Source: a virus. From it: a stretch of DNA of 23,173 bases. Under the pieces are notes generated by a model, which worked only from the letters and a program-made list of their open reading frames with translations, was not told the DNA's origin and did no database searches. This document shows positions 7,486 through 16,039 of the stretch, one piece after another. A program made the position numbers and the translations under genes. Within the stretch, counting starts at the first letter, position 1. Every line of letters begins with the position of its first letter. The DNA is taken from IMG/VR virus record IMGVR_UViG_3300013133_000071, positions 1-23,173 of that record; one strand, written 5' to 3'.

Positions 7486-7962
7486 ATGGCACGAGTTAAA
7501 AAAACAGAAGAAGAAGCAGCTAAAGAATTGACCACTTCGATGGTACAAAAACCTGAAGAAGTTGACATGGAGGATATGCCTCTTGTGACACTTACAGATT
7601 ATATTCGCTACAACCGAAAAGCGCGCGAACACAACAAGCGCCTAAAAGTTCTCCGCTACCCAATCAAAGTACCACCTACGGAGCTACATCCTCATGAGAG
7701 AGTGGTTTTTACACGGAATGATCAACCATCTAATCCCCTCCCTGTTTACCTATCGAATGACATGATCCATTATGACCGAACAAAGCTTAGAGATCAGCTC
7801 GTTCCAGGCAAAACCTATGACTTGCCTCGCGTAGTAATCCAACATTTAGCTGATCGCGGGACTCCCGTGTGGAAGTGGTTTGACAATGCAGATGGAAGCA
7901 AAGAAACAAGAAAGGCAGGCGTCACACCTCGCTTTTCATTAAGAACAGTATACGCGGACTAA
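7486..7962 (+). CDS. Hypothetical virion-region protein
   Basis: A 158-aa protein. ATG 7486 is favoured over the in-frame ATG 7465 because AGGAG (7475-7479) precedes it at normal spacing and the upstream gene stops at 7484. The N-terminal 35 residues are Lys/Glu-rich and likely disordered. The centre holds KVLRYPIKVPPTELHPHERVVF and later PGKTYDLPRVVIQHLADRG, suggesting a mixed alpha/beta fold. It ends in a basic stretch. I recognise no named family. Its place between capsid-associated and adaptor genes suggests a structural or connector role. Confidence 0.7.
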   Translation: MARVKKTEEEAAKELTTSMVQKPEEVDMEDMPLVTLTDYIRYNRKAREHNKRLKVLRYPIKVPPTELHPHERVVFTRNDQPSNPLPVYLSNDMIHYDRTKLRDQLVPGKTYDLPRVVIQHLADRGTPVWKWFDNADGSKETRKAGVTPRFSLRTVYAD

Positions 7963-7965
7963 AAA

Positions 7966-8658
7966 ATGGCACAGTTTGTCTCTGATTGCTTAAGGACAAT
8001 GCGGCTAGCGCTAAGCCGTCGCAATGAAAACGATCCCGACCAGAACGATCCTACTTTGTTTAGGTACCTCAATGACTTCATCAATCTGACGATGTCTGAC
8101 GATGTGAAGGTCTTTGAGCAGTTTGGGACGCTCTCTTTTACAATCGACGAGTCAAACACCACTGGCGTCTACACCTTCAATGATGTGGGCGCTAGCTCTA
8201 ATTTCACCAATATCTCACAAGAAGCGTTCATCTCTCTTTTAGACCCACCAGACGGATCGATCTCATGGAATCAACTGTGGATATTTCAAAACCCAGGTGA
8301 ATTTTACAGTGAATGGGGCATAAACAACACCGATGTACTGATTCCTGGATATCCCACTCAGATGCTCTACTATGGCAATGAGATGGTTTTTAGAACTATC
8401 CCCAACACCTCTTACTTGGTTCAGATTTATGGATATAAAATCGTTCCTACCTTCTCCGATGAAGGAGACCCTCAGCTCCCATATGATTATTGGATGCGCT
8501 ATTTGGCTTACGGCGCTGCTCGTGATTACGCCGCAGACTATAGGTTTGACGAAGCGTCACTTGCTCGCATTGAGCGAACTTTTCAGAGGCAGAGACGATT
8601 ACTGATGACTAGAACACACAACCAAATCAAACAACAACGTGCAATGCCAAGGTTTTGA
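7966..8658 (+). CDS. Putative head-tail adaptor (P22 gp4 / T7 gp11 analogue)
   Basis: A 230-aa protein in the position where podoviruses encode the ring that joins portal to tail. The N-terminal helical part (about residues 1-60) and C-terminal helices (DYWMRYLAYGAARDYAADYRFDEASLARIERTF, broken here as a helical region at about residues 168-200) surround a beta-rich centre (60-165). The C-terminal DYW...AYGAARDYA...ARIE pattern is typical of tail-tube/adaptor proteins with alternating helices. The call rests on layout and position, not on a profile match. Translation begins three bases after the preceding stop, with no strong ribosome-binding site. Confidence 0.55.
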   Translation: MAQFVSDCLRTMRLALSRRNENDPDQNDPTLFRYLNDFINLTMSDDVKVFEQFGTLSFTIDESNTTGVYTFNDVGASSNFTNISQEAFISLLDPPDGSISWNQLWIFQNPGEFYSEWGINNTDVLIPGYPTQMLYYGNEMVFRTIPNTSYLVQIYGYKIVPTFSDEGDPQLPYDYWMRYLAYGAARDYAADYRFDEASLARIERTFQRQRRLLMTRTHNQIKQQRAMPRF

Positions 8659-8660
8659 CG

Positions 8661-8939
8661 ATGAAAAAAATTAAGATATCAAAATCCCAGAAAGTCTCGC
8701 CAAAAGAAGCCTCTAAAATGCGAAAACGTGAAGGCGGCTCCAACGTAGGGAAATATAAAAATGTTCCTAAAGGAGACTTTGCAGGACCAAGTGGTGGTGC
8801 TCCATCGGGAAGCTTTCCTATCCCCACGCTCACCAAGGCAAAATCAGCTTTAAAACTGGCTCATAATGCCCCTAATCCAGCAGGCATTAAAGCCCAAGTA
8901 TATAAAAAATATCCTCAACTCAAAAAGAAAGGAAAATAG
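8661..8939 (+). CDS. Small basic phage protein with FPIPTLxxAKSAL motif
   Basis: A 92-aa protein starting at ATG 8661; an in-frame TTG at 8655 overlaps the previous stop and is less likely. It is very Lys-rich. A central motif reads GDFAGPSGGAPSGSFPIP, followed by LTKAKSALKLAHNAPNPAG and ending in KAQVYKKYPQLKKK. This arrangement recalls short phage domains with an YPIPDKAHARAALARAAQ-like stretch (I believe DUF6582-like), where the Ala-rich helix pairs with a terminal VxxKYP. The function is unknown; packaged DNA binding or head maturation are possibilities. Confidence 0.65.
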   Translation: MKKIKISKSQKVSPKEASKMRKREGGSNVGKYKNVPKGDFAGPSGGAPSGSFPIPTLTKAKSALKLAHNAPNPAGIKAQVYKKYPQLKKKGK

Positions 8940-8941
8940 CC

Positions 8942-9121
8942 ATGCCACTGGTCAAAGGAAAAAGTGAAAAAGACATCCGACAAAACATAGAGACGGAAAT
9001 GAAAGTAGGCGGCCGCCCACGCAAGCAAGCAGTGGCCATCGCTCTGAATGAAGCTAAAAAATCAGGATACAAACCAAAGAAAAAAGGCTCTAAGAAGAAA
9101 ATGGGCCGAGGGAAGTGCTAA
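8942..9121 (+). CDS. 59-aa basic protein, DUF6496-like
   Basis: A very short gene with AAGGA upstream of ATG 8942. The N-terminus MPLVKGKSEKDIRQNIETEM followed by GGRPRKQAVAIALNEAKKSG matches a family of tiny phage proteins (I believe catalogued as DUF6496) that usually begin MPL.KGKS and contain a KQAVAIAL helix. The C-terminal twenty residues are almost all Lys, Gly, Ser and Arg. Its stop overlaps the next ATG (TAATG at 9119-9123), indicating coupled translation. No biochemical role is established that I know of; nucleic-acid binding is likely from charge. Confidence 0.75.
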   Translation: MPLVKGKSEKDIRQNIETEMKVGGRPRKQAVAIALNEAKKSGYKPKKKGSKKKMGRGKC

Positions 9122-9450
9122 TGAAAAAACAAAGCGGTCGCAGCCGGATGGATGAATCTCTCGGCGAGCGTAGAGGAAAAGAGTCTAAAAAGAAGCAAAG
9201 CTATAAGGCTCGAAGAGATGAGTCAGACGCTATGGTTCGCTCTAAGAAATTATCTAAGCCAGGGAAAATGGTTTCAGGAAAAAAGTTCTCAAAAGCTTTG
9301 GAGGACTACGATGAAAAAATCGGCATGGAGTCTAACCATCCTGCTCTTAAACCTGCGGATATTTCAGGCGCATTTAGCCGCGCTCAAAAGAAAATGGGAT
9401 ATTCAAAAAAACCAAGAGTAAAGCCTAATCGCGTAGGCAAGGGAAAGTAA
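9121..9450 (+). CDS. Highly basic hypothetical phage protein
   Basis: A 109-aa protein, start at ATG 9121 overlapping the preceding stop, with GAGGGAAG upstream. An in-frame GTG at 9115 is a weaker alternative. Lys, Arg and Ser dominate. The N-terminus contains GRSRMDESLGERRGKE and a second, similar SYKARRDESDAM segment, possibly an internal repeat of an (R)xDES motif. The C-terminus ends KPRVKPNRVGKGK. It is probably disordered and may bind DNA. This is the third basic small protein in a row. No family is recognised with certainty. Confidence 0.65.
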   Translation: MKKQSGRSRMDESLGERRGKESKKKQSYKARRDESDAMVRSKKLSKPGKMVSGKKFSKALEDYDEKIGMESNHPALKPADISGAFSRAQKKMGYSKKPRVKPNRVGKGK

Positions 9451-9451
9451 A

Positions 9452-10066
9452 ATGGTCTGGAATTCGCTATGGCCAGATGGGACTAAGTCTGTAAAGCAAA
9501 ACACGACCCCAGGTCAACAAAACACTGCCTATACCGAAACGACCATGAATAACGATCACTTTTGGAATATAGGCGCTGATGAAGACGGCCATCATAGAGC
9601 TGTCAACATGATGAACTATGCGGATACAGCTACAGGAGCGCCTGCAGATGCTCCCATTGCCACTGGCTTTGATGGGGTCTATTACATCAAGCAGGTCAAT
9701 GGACGCAATGCAGGCTTCTACCGCAATTCGGATGGGATCTTTCAGGCTGTTCCTGGCTTTATCAGCGGCTCAGCTAACATCACTGGATCCTATCAGAATA
9801 TCGTAGCTCTCCCAGATGGCTGCTACGGAAATGTGTGGTTTTTTAAAAACGACAGCTCAAACGCAATGGCTTTCGGCTCGTTTAAGTGTGCCGGTAGTAT
9901 TTGCCAAGCCTATTGCTTGCCTATTTATCCTGGAAACACTGCTACGCTCCAATTTCCTATGAGATTTGGAAGTGCAGATCAAGTAAGTGGCCTTAATCTA
10001 AGAGTGCGCACCTCCGATGGTCCTACAGGAGTGTATCAATACCGAATCCAATTTTGGGCGATTTAA
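9452..10066 (+). CDS. Putative virion/tail structural protein
   Basis: A 204-aa protein. The N-terminus VWNSLWPDGTKSVKQNTTPG and the following NNDHFWNIGADEDGHH segment are of a type I recall in phage tail or head-fibre proteins that start with a WN..WPDG..SV..N stretch. The rest is Gly/Ser/Asn/aromatic-rich and beta-structured, ending in GPTGVYQYRIQFWAI, consistent with a compact beta-sandwich tip. It has no membrane segment. Position before the large tail protein supports a tail-associated, perhaps receptor-facing or stabilising, role. Confidence 0.6.
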   Translation: MVWNSLWPDGTKSVKQNTTPGQQNTAYTETTMNNDHFWNIGADEDGHHRAVNMMNYADTATGAPADAPIATGFDGVYYIKQVNGRNAGFYRNSDGIFQAVPGFISGSANITGSYQNIVALPDGCYGNVWFFKNDSSNAMAFGSFKCAGSICQAYCLPIYPGNTATLQFPMRFGSADQVSGLNLRVRTSDGPTGVYQYRIQFWAI

Positions 10067-11970
10067 TGGAAATCTATGAGATCACAGGATTTAGGTCAGG
10101 GTTAGACAGAAGTGGCGTTAACTTCTTAGACCCTGCTGACTCTTTTGAAACTCTCAAGAATGCCTACATCTATAGACAGGTTCTCCAATCGCGCCTAGGC
10201 TTTTCACAATTTGCCAATCGTCTCTCAGATGGCACCAGAGTGATGGGTCTTTTTGAAAATATCCTCCCGACAGGAGACAGAGAACTTTTAGCCATCAGCA
10301 AAGAATTCCTGTATAGATACAACACCACAACGAATGAATTTGATCAGATTCCATTCAATGCTCGGATTTTAGCTCTAGATCCAACCTTCAATTTTGGAAT
10401 TGCCGCTAACGATCAGTACGTGTCGGGCACGACCTATTTAACAAAAGATGGCTCTCAAAGGTTCATTTTTACTGGCAGCGGCATGACGGTTGCCCCACAG
10501 ACGGGTGGACAAGATAATTCGGCTGTCTTTTTTTATGATGGGACATCGGTGGGGGACTTCTTCTGTGCCTTGGATAATCCAGATGTAGAAGAGCCAGCTG
10601 CATCGATTGGAGATGTGGTTCGAGCGGTAGCAGTGATCTATTTTGGAGAGCGCCTTAACTTCTTTGTTCCAACCACAACGGTCACGACATACAATCAGGG
10701 CGTTTTGTTCTCTGGGATCAAGGACGCTGGGGGGAATGGGGATAAATTCAACGTTCCAGGATCGGGGCTAATTCAATTCGACACCTCTGACGTACTTAAG
10801 ATGGCCATCATTTTAGGAGATGTAATCGTCGCAAGATTCCAGAGATCGGATTGGACTTTAGAAAAGACAAGAGACGCTTTCAACCCCTACTTCCCAAGAA
10901 AAATACCCTCTGTTTTAGGTACCGATGCAGCTTTTTCCGTTGTCCAATGGAATTACGAAGTAAAATCCCTGGGAAAGCCAGGCGCTATCACCACGGATGG
11001 GCGAGAGTCTGTTAGGTTCGATAATAAAGTGCCTTTATTCACCTCTGATGATATCGATCAGTCCCTATTTGACCTATGCTATGGGGGTTTTGATCGGATA
11101 AATGGACAGTTTCTGTTCTCTTTTAGATCCAATCTTTCTAATTTGACGCCTCTCACACAAGATCAGGTCTTAGTCTACAACTATGAAGAGAGCACATGGT
11201 CAGTTTTTGATCAGCGCTTCTCTGTATTTGGTCAAACCATACAAGGGCAAGATCTCACTTGGGATGAGATCGACGAGACTCAAAATCCTGCATGGGCGCG
11301 GATGGATGAGACTGAGGAAGTATGGAATAGGATAGGCATCGAGGCTGTAACTCAAAAGACATTAGCTGGAGATGACCTCGGCTTTGTCTATCAGATCAAT
11401 CAGGATTATGACGACTATTTCGTGGATGTCACAAACATCACTCAGGCTTCCGCTGCGGTTGTAACTGTAGAGCCGTCGGCTTTTCAGATCGGCGATCGTG
11501 TAGTGTTCGTGAATGTTGGCGGCATGGATGAAATCAACAGCATGAAAGGAACTGTGACGGCTGCGTCTCTTGCAAGCATCACTGTAGATATTGATTCACG
11601 TAATTTCACTGCATATACGACAGGTGGAACCGTATCCAAGCTGATTAATTTTGAGGCTCAGACTATCCCTTTTAATCCATGGAGAAATCAAGGCCGAATG
11701 ATCAACATGTCCCATGTAGAGTTTTTAGTAGATTCGAATGCTGGGGATATGTTCGTCGATTTTTACATCGATGAAGAGTCATCTCCATTTAAAACAGCTT
11801 ACGTTGCATCGCCGAGCACAACGACTAAGAAAAAGGTTTGGGTAGCTGTTGAAGTAAACCAAGAAGCAAATTTTATAACGATTGTAATGAGAAATGAAAG
11901 CGCTGGTTTCCAGACGCTGATCACCTCGATTCGCATACACTGCGAGCCAGGTCTTCTCACCAATCCATGA
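10066..11970 (+). CDS. Large tail protein, P22 gp10-like stabilisation/hub candidate
   Basis: A 634-aa protein. I take ATG 10066, which overlaps the previous TAA (TAATG), over an in-frame TTG at 10054. The sequence is beta-rich with repeated aromatic-turn strands (for example VLVYNYEESTWSVFDQRF and AVVQ-type blades), as in beta-propeller packaged-DNA-stabilisation or tail-hub proteins of podoviruses (P22 gp10 is similar in place; its size is smaller). Residues about 455-530 (VDVTNITQASAAVVTVE through TTGGTVSKL) resemble an FCCH-like insert. It lies downstream of the adaptor candidate and upstream of the ejection genes, matching tail-nozzle order. Confidence 0.65.
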   Translation: MEIYEITGFRSGLDRSGVNFLDPADSFETLKNAYIYRQVLQSRLGFSQFANRLSDGTRVMGLFENILPTGDRELLAISKEFLYRYNTTTNEFDQIPFNARILALDPTFNFGIAANDQYVSGTTYLTKDGSQRFIFTGSGMTVAPQTGGQDNSAVFFYDGTSVGDFFCALDNPDVEEPAASIGDVVRAVAVIYFGERLNFFVPTTTVTTYNQGVLFSGIKDAGGNGDKFNVPGSGLIQFDTSDVLKMAIILGDVIVARFQRSDWTLEKTRDAFNPYFPRKIPSVLGTDAAFSVVQWNYEVKSLGKPGAITTDGRESVRFDNKVPLFTSDDIDQSLFDLCYGGFDRINGQFLFSFRSNLSNLTPLTQDQVLVYNYEESTWSVFDQRFSVFGQTIQGQDLTWDEIDETQNPAWARMDETEEVWNRIGIEAVTQKTLAGDDLGFVYQINQDYDDYFVDVTNITQASAAVVTVEPSAFQIGDRVVFVNVGGMDEINSMKGTVTAASLASITVDIDSRNFTAYTTGGTVSKLINFEAQTIPFNPWRNQGRMINMSHVEFLVDSNAGDMFVDFYIDEESSPFKTAYVASPSTTTKKKVWVAVEVNQEANFITIVMRNESAGFQTLITSIRIHCEPGLLTNP

Positions 11971-11976
11971 GGAAAG

Positions 11977-12246
11977 ATGGCAAAAGTAGCAGAATATCTT
12001 CAGGTAGGAAACAGAGAGAATATCTCCAATGAGGAGCTATTGCGCCTTTTAGAAACAGCTTACCGAGATTTAGCTATCCAATTGAATAAAAAGCCCGATA
12101 TTTATCAAAGAGATGCGGATGGTCAAACAACGGATGTCTTTTTAAGCAATGGTGATATAAATATAAACACAAGCACACTGAAGGTTGAAATGCTGACCGA
12201 ACACAGCACCTCATCTGCAGTTGTTTGGACACAACTTAGTCCGTAG
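11977..12246 (+). CDS. Small hypothetical tail-region protein
   Basis: An 89-aa protein with GAGGAA just upstream of ATG 11977. The N-terminal half (about residues 14-42) is helical with ISNEELLRLLETAYRDLAIQLNKKPD. The C-terminal half contains beta strands (DVFLSNGDININTSTLKVEML, seen here at about 52-72) and ends VVWTQLSP. I recognise no family. The helix-plus-strand build fits a small virion assembly factor or minor tail component. Spacing on both sides (six and eight bases) keeps it in the same operon. Confidence 0.65.
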   Translation: MAKVAEYLQVGNRENISNEELLRLLETAYRDLAIQLNKKPDIYQRDADGQTTDVFLSNGDININTSTLKVEMLTEHSTSSAVVWTQLSP

Positions 12247-12254
12247 GAGAATAT

Positions 12255-12965
12255 ATGGCATTTGATTATCAAGGAGCGGCGTCAGGAGCCTCTACTGGGG
12301 CTGGGATTGGCTCTTTCTTTGGTCCGTGGGGTACAGCCGCTGGCGGACTCATTGGGGGTGCAGCAGGAGGATTTTTTGGACGCGAAAAGAGCAAAGAAAC
12401 CGATATCCAAAAAAAGCAGAGACAACTCGTCGACGATCTACTTGGATCCCTCAATGGAAGCGGACCTTACTCAGATTTATTTAATCCGAATGAGGCGGAT
12501 TTTGAAAGATCTTTTGCAGAGCCTGCTCGCAATCGATTCAGAAATCAAACTACTCCGCAAATCCAACAGGGCTTTATCGCCAGTGGGCTGCAAAGAGGAA
12601 CAGGGCTTGAAGACACGTTAGCTAGAGCGGGTGTCAATATGGATGACATCATCAATCAACATTACATGGACTATGCGCAACAGGCTCAGAATAGAAAGGC
12701 GGCAGCTCTAGGGCAAGTTTTAGGGCAAGGCCCAGGGGCTGCACCTGAACAATCGGGTTGGGATGCGGCTCTTCAAGGGATAGGCGGATATCTTAGTGGC
12801 CCAACTTTTGGTAAAGACATCGAAGGGATCCTGAATTCATTTAATAGGCCAAAAACTGGGCAATCAGAATCTATAATGGATACCTTTGAGCCAGCCAGGA
12901 AGGGATTTGAGCGTGATGAGTTCGTTTATAACCCCTACACTGGCGTACAAACAGGAGGCTTTTAA
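12255..12965 (+). CDS. Putative DNA-ejection protein with glycine zipper
   Basis: A 236-aa protein; AGGAG precedes ATG 12255. Residues about 7-42 are a long Gly/Ala-rich, membrane-active segment (GAASGASTGAGIGSFFG and AAGGLIGGAAGGFFG) like glycine zippers in small ejection proteins of podoviruses (P22 gp7, T7 gp14 analogues). A charged helical region follows (EKSKETDIQKKQRQLVDDLL) and then a Gln-rich middle. It heads a three-gene set of helical virion proteins expected to leave the capsid and form a channel across the host envelope. Its stop overlaps the next start (TAATG). The function is inferred from composition and position. Confidence 0.65.
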   Translation: MAFDYQGAASGASTGAGIGSFFGPWGTAAGGLIGGAAGGFFGREKSKETDIQKKQRQLVDDLLGSLNGSGPYSDLFNPNEADFERSFAEPARNRFRNQTTPQIQQGFIASGLQRGTGLEDTLARAGVNMDDIINQHYMDYAQQAQNRKAAALGQVLGQGPGAAPEQSGWDAALQGIGGYLSGPTFGKDIEGILNSFNRPKTGQSESIMDTFEPARKGFERDEFVYNPYTGVQTGGF

Positions 12966-13723
12966 TGGCTACCCCATCACCATTTGAAATAGGCAGAGCT
13001 ATTGGCTCGAATATAAGCGGAGGGATTCGTGGCGCTCAAGAGAGAAGCTCGATCGATGATATCCTGTCTCAAGCCAATTCTTCCGAGGATCCTCAAGCAG
13101 TGAATAATGCGATTGGACAGATTCTTAGAAACGTCTCCCCTGAAAGACAAGAGCAAGCTCTGCAAGTTCTCGGACAAAAACAGCAGCAGATTCAATCTCA
13201 AAAAAGAAGGCAAGCTCTCGAATCTCAAGGAATCAGCGGAGATATCGATGCTTTAGACCCTGCGCTCCAAAAAGAGATCATCAAAGCCAAGAATGCTGGA
13301 AAACCTGGAGGTGCGGACTCAAAACGACACGTTCAGGACGCCTACAATCGCGTAAATGAGATCTTGGAGAGTGGTTATACAGGTTGGAGCCCAACAGGCG
13401 CTACGCCCGAAGGAAGACAGCAACGCGCCGAATTGGATACTTTGAGCGAAGTTTTCATCTCTAATTTGATCCCTCTTTTGAATCCAAGGGGCACAATCTC
13501 CAAAGAGCGTTTTAACTACATCAAAAGCTTGGCTCCCACCTCATGGGATACGGATGCCAAGCTAAAGGGCAAACTCAAAGCACTTTCCGACATCTTTGGA
13601 CTAGAAGGATCGACCTCTTCAAGAAGTAGTCCACCTACAGTGGAGATGCGCGATGCTCAAGGAAACGTGTATGATATCCCACAGGATATGGTCGAAAGAG
13701 CTAGAGCTGGAGGATTGCAATGA
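12965..13723 (+). CDS. Putative ejection protein (middle gene of set)
   Basis: A 252-aa, mainly helical, Gln/Arg/Ser-rich protein with a strong AGGAGG before ATG 12965. The N-terminus FEIGRAIGSNISGGIRGAQE could associate with membranes. A Gln-rich coiled-coil-like stretch (about 55-85, QEQALQVLGQKQQQIQSQKRR) and a Pro/Ser hinge follow. The C-terminus carries a short MRDAQGNVYDIPQDMVERA motif, a small element often found at the ends of phage virion proteins. It probably acts with the proteins on either side in genome ejection. Its stop overlaps the next ATG by four bases. Confidence 0.6.
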   Translation: MATPSPFEIGRAIGSNISGGIRGAQERSSIDDILSQANSSEDPQAVNNAIGQILRNVSPERQEQALQVLGQKQQQIQSQKRRQALESQGISGDIDALDPALQKEIIKAKNAGKPGGADSKRHVQDAYNRVNEILESGYTGWSPTGATPEGRQQRAELDTLSEVFISNLIPLLNPRGTISKERFNYIKSLAPTSWDTDAKLKGKLKALSDIFGLEGSTSSRSSPPTVEMRDAQGNVYDIPQDMVERARAGGLQ

Positions 13724-15792
13724 GTTCAACAACAGACTTCTCGCAATACAGAAGAGGGCAACAGGAGTCATCTGAGCAGAATAATGACTCGCTTGGTCAA
13801 TTCGCTCAGTTTAAACGAGCCCCTAAGCGAGGAGCCTATGAGACATTCGTTGAACGTCCAGGTCAAATTGTAGGTCAATCCGCAGTGGCAGGGCTTAAGG
13901 CTCTTCCCAGAACAGCATACGATCTGTTAAAAACAGTGGTTGAAAAAACTGGCGGCGATCTTTCTAAGCTTCAAGAAGCTGAAAAAAATGCCCCTGAATG
14001 GTTAAAAGACTTTGCAAAAGATCACCTACGAACCTACGAAGAAATCAGAGAAGAACAAGCTCGTACAGGCAAGCAATACGGCTCTGATAAATCTCTCGCA
14101 CAGCCTGAAGGCGCCACTGAAAGAGCGCTCGAGAAATTCGGTAGATTCCTGGGAGAGTCCCCAGCCCTTGGCGGAGTCGGAGGTGCAAGAGGGGTTGCGT
14201 CGCTTGCGGGGCTTGCAGGCGGCATGCAGGTTGGCGAAGAGAGTAAGTTGGGACCGCTTGGACAGTTTATTACGGGAGGAATTGGAGCACTCACACCTGG
14301 CGGTATACGAGGGTTGGGAAGGGCTATTGCAAGCCCCAGACAAACTGTGGCTAAAGGCGTGGCTAAACTCACTCCCTCTAAATCTATTGATATCCAAAAG
14401 CAGCTTATTCGAGATGCGCGAGATGCAGGCGTCCAGCTTGATGTTGGATCCCTTTCAGATAGTCGTCTTGTTAAGTTCGTGCAAAACCAACTCGCTCAAT
14501 CTGCATTGGCAGGGGAATCACTGGAGAATTTCAAAAAACAACTCTCCAAGCAAATCATTGATGAATACAAGGGTGTTGCTGATTCCATAGGACAATCGCG
14601 ATTTCAAACTCATTATCAAGCAGGCGAAGCTGTTCAAAATGCGATCCGCCAACACAAAGACACCACATTAAGCCAAGCCAGGGATCTCTATAATTCAGCT
14701 CGCAAACGTGGAGGAAATTTCCAAGTCTTCACAGGCAAGGTCGGAGATGTAGTCAAGGAGCTTGAAGAGTCTTTGACACCTGGCTCTATAAAATCTGGCG
14801 AGCAAAAAGCTGTATTGGAGGCACTCAACAAGCTTAAATCGGATGTTTTGACCCCTGCAGGCGATATCAAGTCCGCAAGTATCAATGATCTGATCAATGA
14901 CAAGATCGCACTCAATGACATTATCGATTATGAAGTACAAGGGGGGGCCAAACAGCTCCTCAAAAAAGCTGTAAAAGCACTCGATGAAACCATTTCTGCG
15001 CATGGCAAGGTAGACCCTACTTTCGCGAAAGAATGGAACATGGCTAATAAGCGTTTCAGCGAGCATGCAAAGACCTTTAGAAATCAAAATATTTCTAATG
15101 TACTGAAAACGCAAGATCCAGCAACGATTTTGAATAAAATGAATTCGGCTGCTGGAATTCGGGACGTGAAAAATGCTCTTTCGTCGAGTAAAGAAGGGCG
15201 CGATCTTTTTAATGATCTCAAGCGATACAAGATCGACGATCTATTAGAAAAGTCTCTGGAGCAAAACGTAAAGGATCAGATTCAGTTCGGAAAGGTAGGG
15301 AATGCCCTTAAAAAAGGAAAGAATGAGGATCTTTTAAGAGAATTGATGCCTAAGCAGGATTTCGAGCGGTTGCAGAGATTGGCTAAGCTTTCTGGAAACA
15401 TCGCAGAATCGGCGAATAAATTCTTAAACACAAGTCAATCTGGAACTACCATTATAAACATGGCAGCGGTTGCGGATATCCTTCATTCTTTTTCACAAGC
15501 TTTTGTTGGTAATTTTGCACCTGCAGCAGTGAGCATTGGCGGCTTAGCCGGAGTTCGTGGTCTTTCCAAATTAATCACAAATCCAAAATTCCTAACTGCA
15601 GTAGAAGACGCTATCCTAGCTTCTAAATCCAATAACTTAAACTTAATGGAGCGTGCCGGAGCCGAGCTGCTAAACCTAACAGGACAGGGAGCAAAAACAG
15701 CGGCTAGAGGCGTAGGGAACGCGACGGAGAACGAGTTCGTTTCGCAGCGACGGCAGTCTGGCGATCAGCTTCCTTTAAACGCCTCTCAATAG
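13720..15792 (+). CDS. Large internal virion / DNA-ejection protein
   Basis: A 690-aa protein, ATG 13720 with GGAGG upstream and an ATGA overlap. The first 130 residues are charged and contain VERPGQIVGQSAVAGLKALP. Residues about 145-215 are Gly/Ala-rich (GVGGARGVASLAGLAGGMQ and FITGGIGALTPGGIRGLG), suggesting a membrane-interacting hairpin. The long remainder (about 220-620) is helical with Lys, Gln and Ala. Size and place match P22 gp16-type ejection proteins, which cross the envelope ahead of the genome; no lytic transglycosylase motif is evident. Its 3' end overlaps the opposite-strand membrane-protein gene by 89 bases. Confidence 0.65.
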   Translation: MSSTTDFSQYRRGQQESSEQNNDSLGQFAQFKRAPKRGAYETFVERPGQIVGQSAVAGLKALPRTAYDLLKTVVEKTGGDLSKLQEAEKNAPEWLKDFAKDHLRTYEEIREEQARTGKQYGSDKSLAQPEGATERALEKFGRFLGESPALGGVGGARGVASLAGLAGGMQVGEESKLGPLGQFITGGIGALTPGGIRGLGRAIASPRQTVAKGVAKLTPSKSIDIQKQLIRDARDAGVQLDVGSLSDSRLVKFVQNQLAQSALAGESLENFKKQLSKQIIDEYKGVADSIGQSRFQTHYQAGEAVQNAIRQHKDTTLSQARDLYNSARKRGGNFQVFTGKVGDVVKELEESLTPGSIKSGEQKAVLEALNKLKSDVLTPAGDIKSASINDLINDKIALNDIIDYEVQGGAKQLLKKAVKALDETISAHGKVDPTFAKEWNMANKRFSEHAKTFRNQNISNVLKTQDPATILNKMNSAAGIRDVKNALSSSKEGRDLFNDLKRYKIDDLLEKSLEQNVKDQIQFGKVGNALKKGKNEDLLRELMPKQDFERLQRLAKLSGNIAESANKFLNTSQSGTTIINMAAVADILHSFSQAFVGNFAPAAVSIGGLAGVRGLSKLITNPKFLTAVEDAILASKSNNLNLMERAGAELLNLTGQGAKTAARGVGNATENEFVSQRRQSGDQLPLNASQ

Positions 15793-15973
15793 CTTCTTCC
15801 TCTTCCTTAACGAACTGGTGGTAGCTATAAATGCCGCCAATAAAACCACCTATGGCAGCCATCCAACCTAACCCATAGCCGTACAAGCAAAATGCAAAGA
15901 ATCCTGCGCTCAATAATCCAACAAAAAGACATGCTAGTCCGTGTCTAATCGCCTCATCTATTTTTTGTGCCAT
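15704..15973 (-). CDS. Small two-helix membrane protein (holin-like)
   Basis: An 89-aa protein. Residues about 12-31 (GLACLFVGLLSAGFFAFCLY) and 33-54 are hydrophobic, so two membrane helices are likely. A highly charged coiled-coil tail (VKEEEEAIERRLKEADRQ) and basic end follow. This layout resembles class II holins or small phage membrane effectors, but no lysozyme or spanin gene is nearby, so holin is only one option; a superinfection-exclusion protein is another. AGAGGA precedes the ATG. It has its own sigma70-like promoter and overlaps the end of the ejection gene in the opposite direction. Confidence 0.6.
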   Translation of the reverse strand: MAQKIDEAIRHGLACLFVGLLSAGFFAFCLYGYGLGWMAAIGGFIGGIYSYHQFVKEEEEAIERRLKEADRQTAVAAKRTRSPSRSLRL

Positions 15974-15995
15974 AATTCCTCTCTAAAACACCCCT

Positions 15996-16024
15996 ATTAT
16001 GCAACACATGTAGACTAAAGGCAA
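15996..16024 (-). promoter_or_regulatory. Sigma70-like promoter for the membrane-protein gene
   Basis: Read on the minus strand: -35 TTGCCT (16024-16019), a spacer of exactly 17 bp, then -10 CATAAT (16001-15996), five of six matches to TATAAT. Transcription would start around 15989, giving a leader of roughly 16 bases that contains the ribosome-binding site AGAGGA. The same arrangement, TTGCTT-17 bp-CATAAT, occurs before the ribbon-helix-helix gene at the head of this cassette. Confidence 0.55.
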
Positions 16025-16039
16025 TCCGAAGACTTTATT

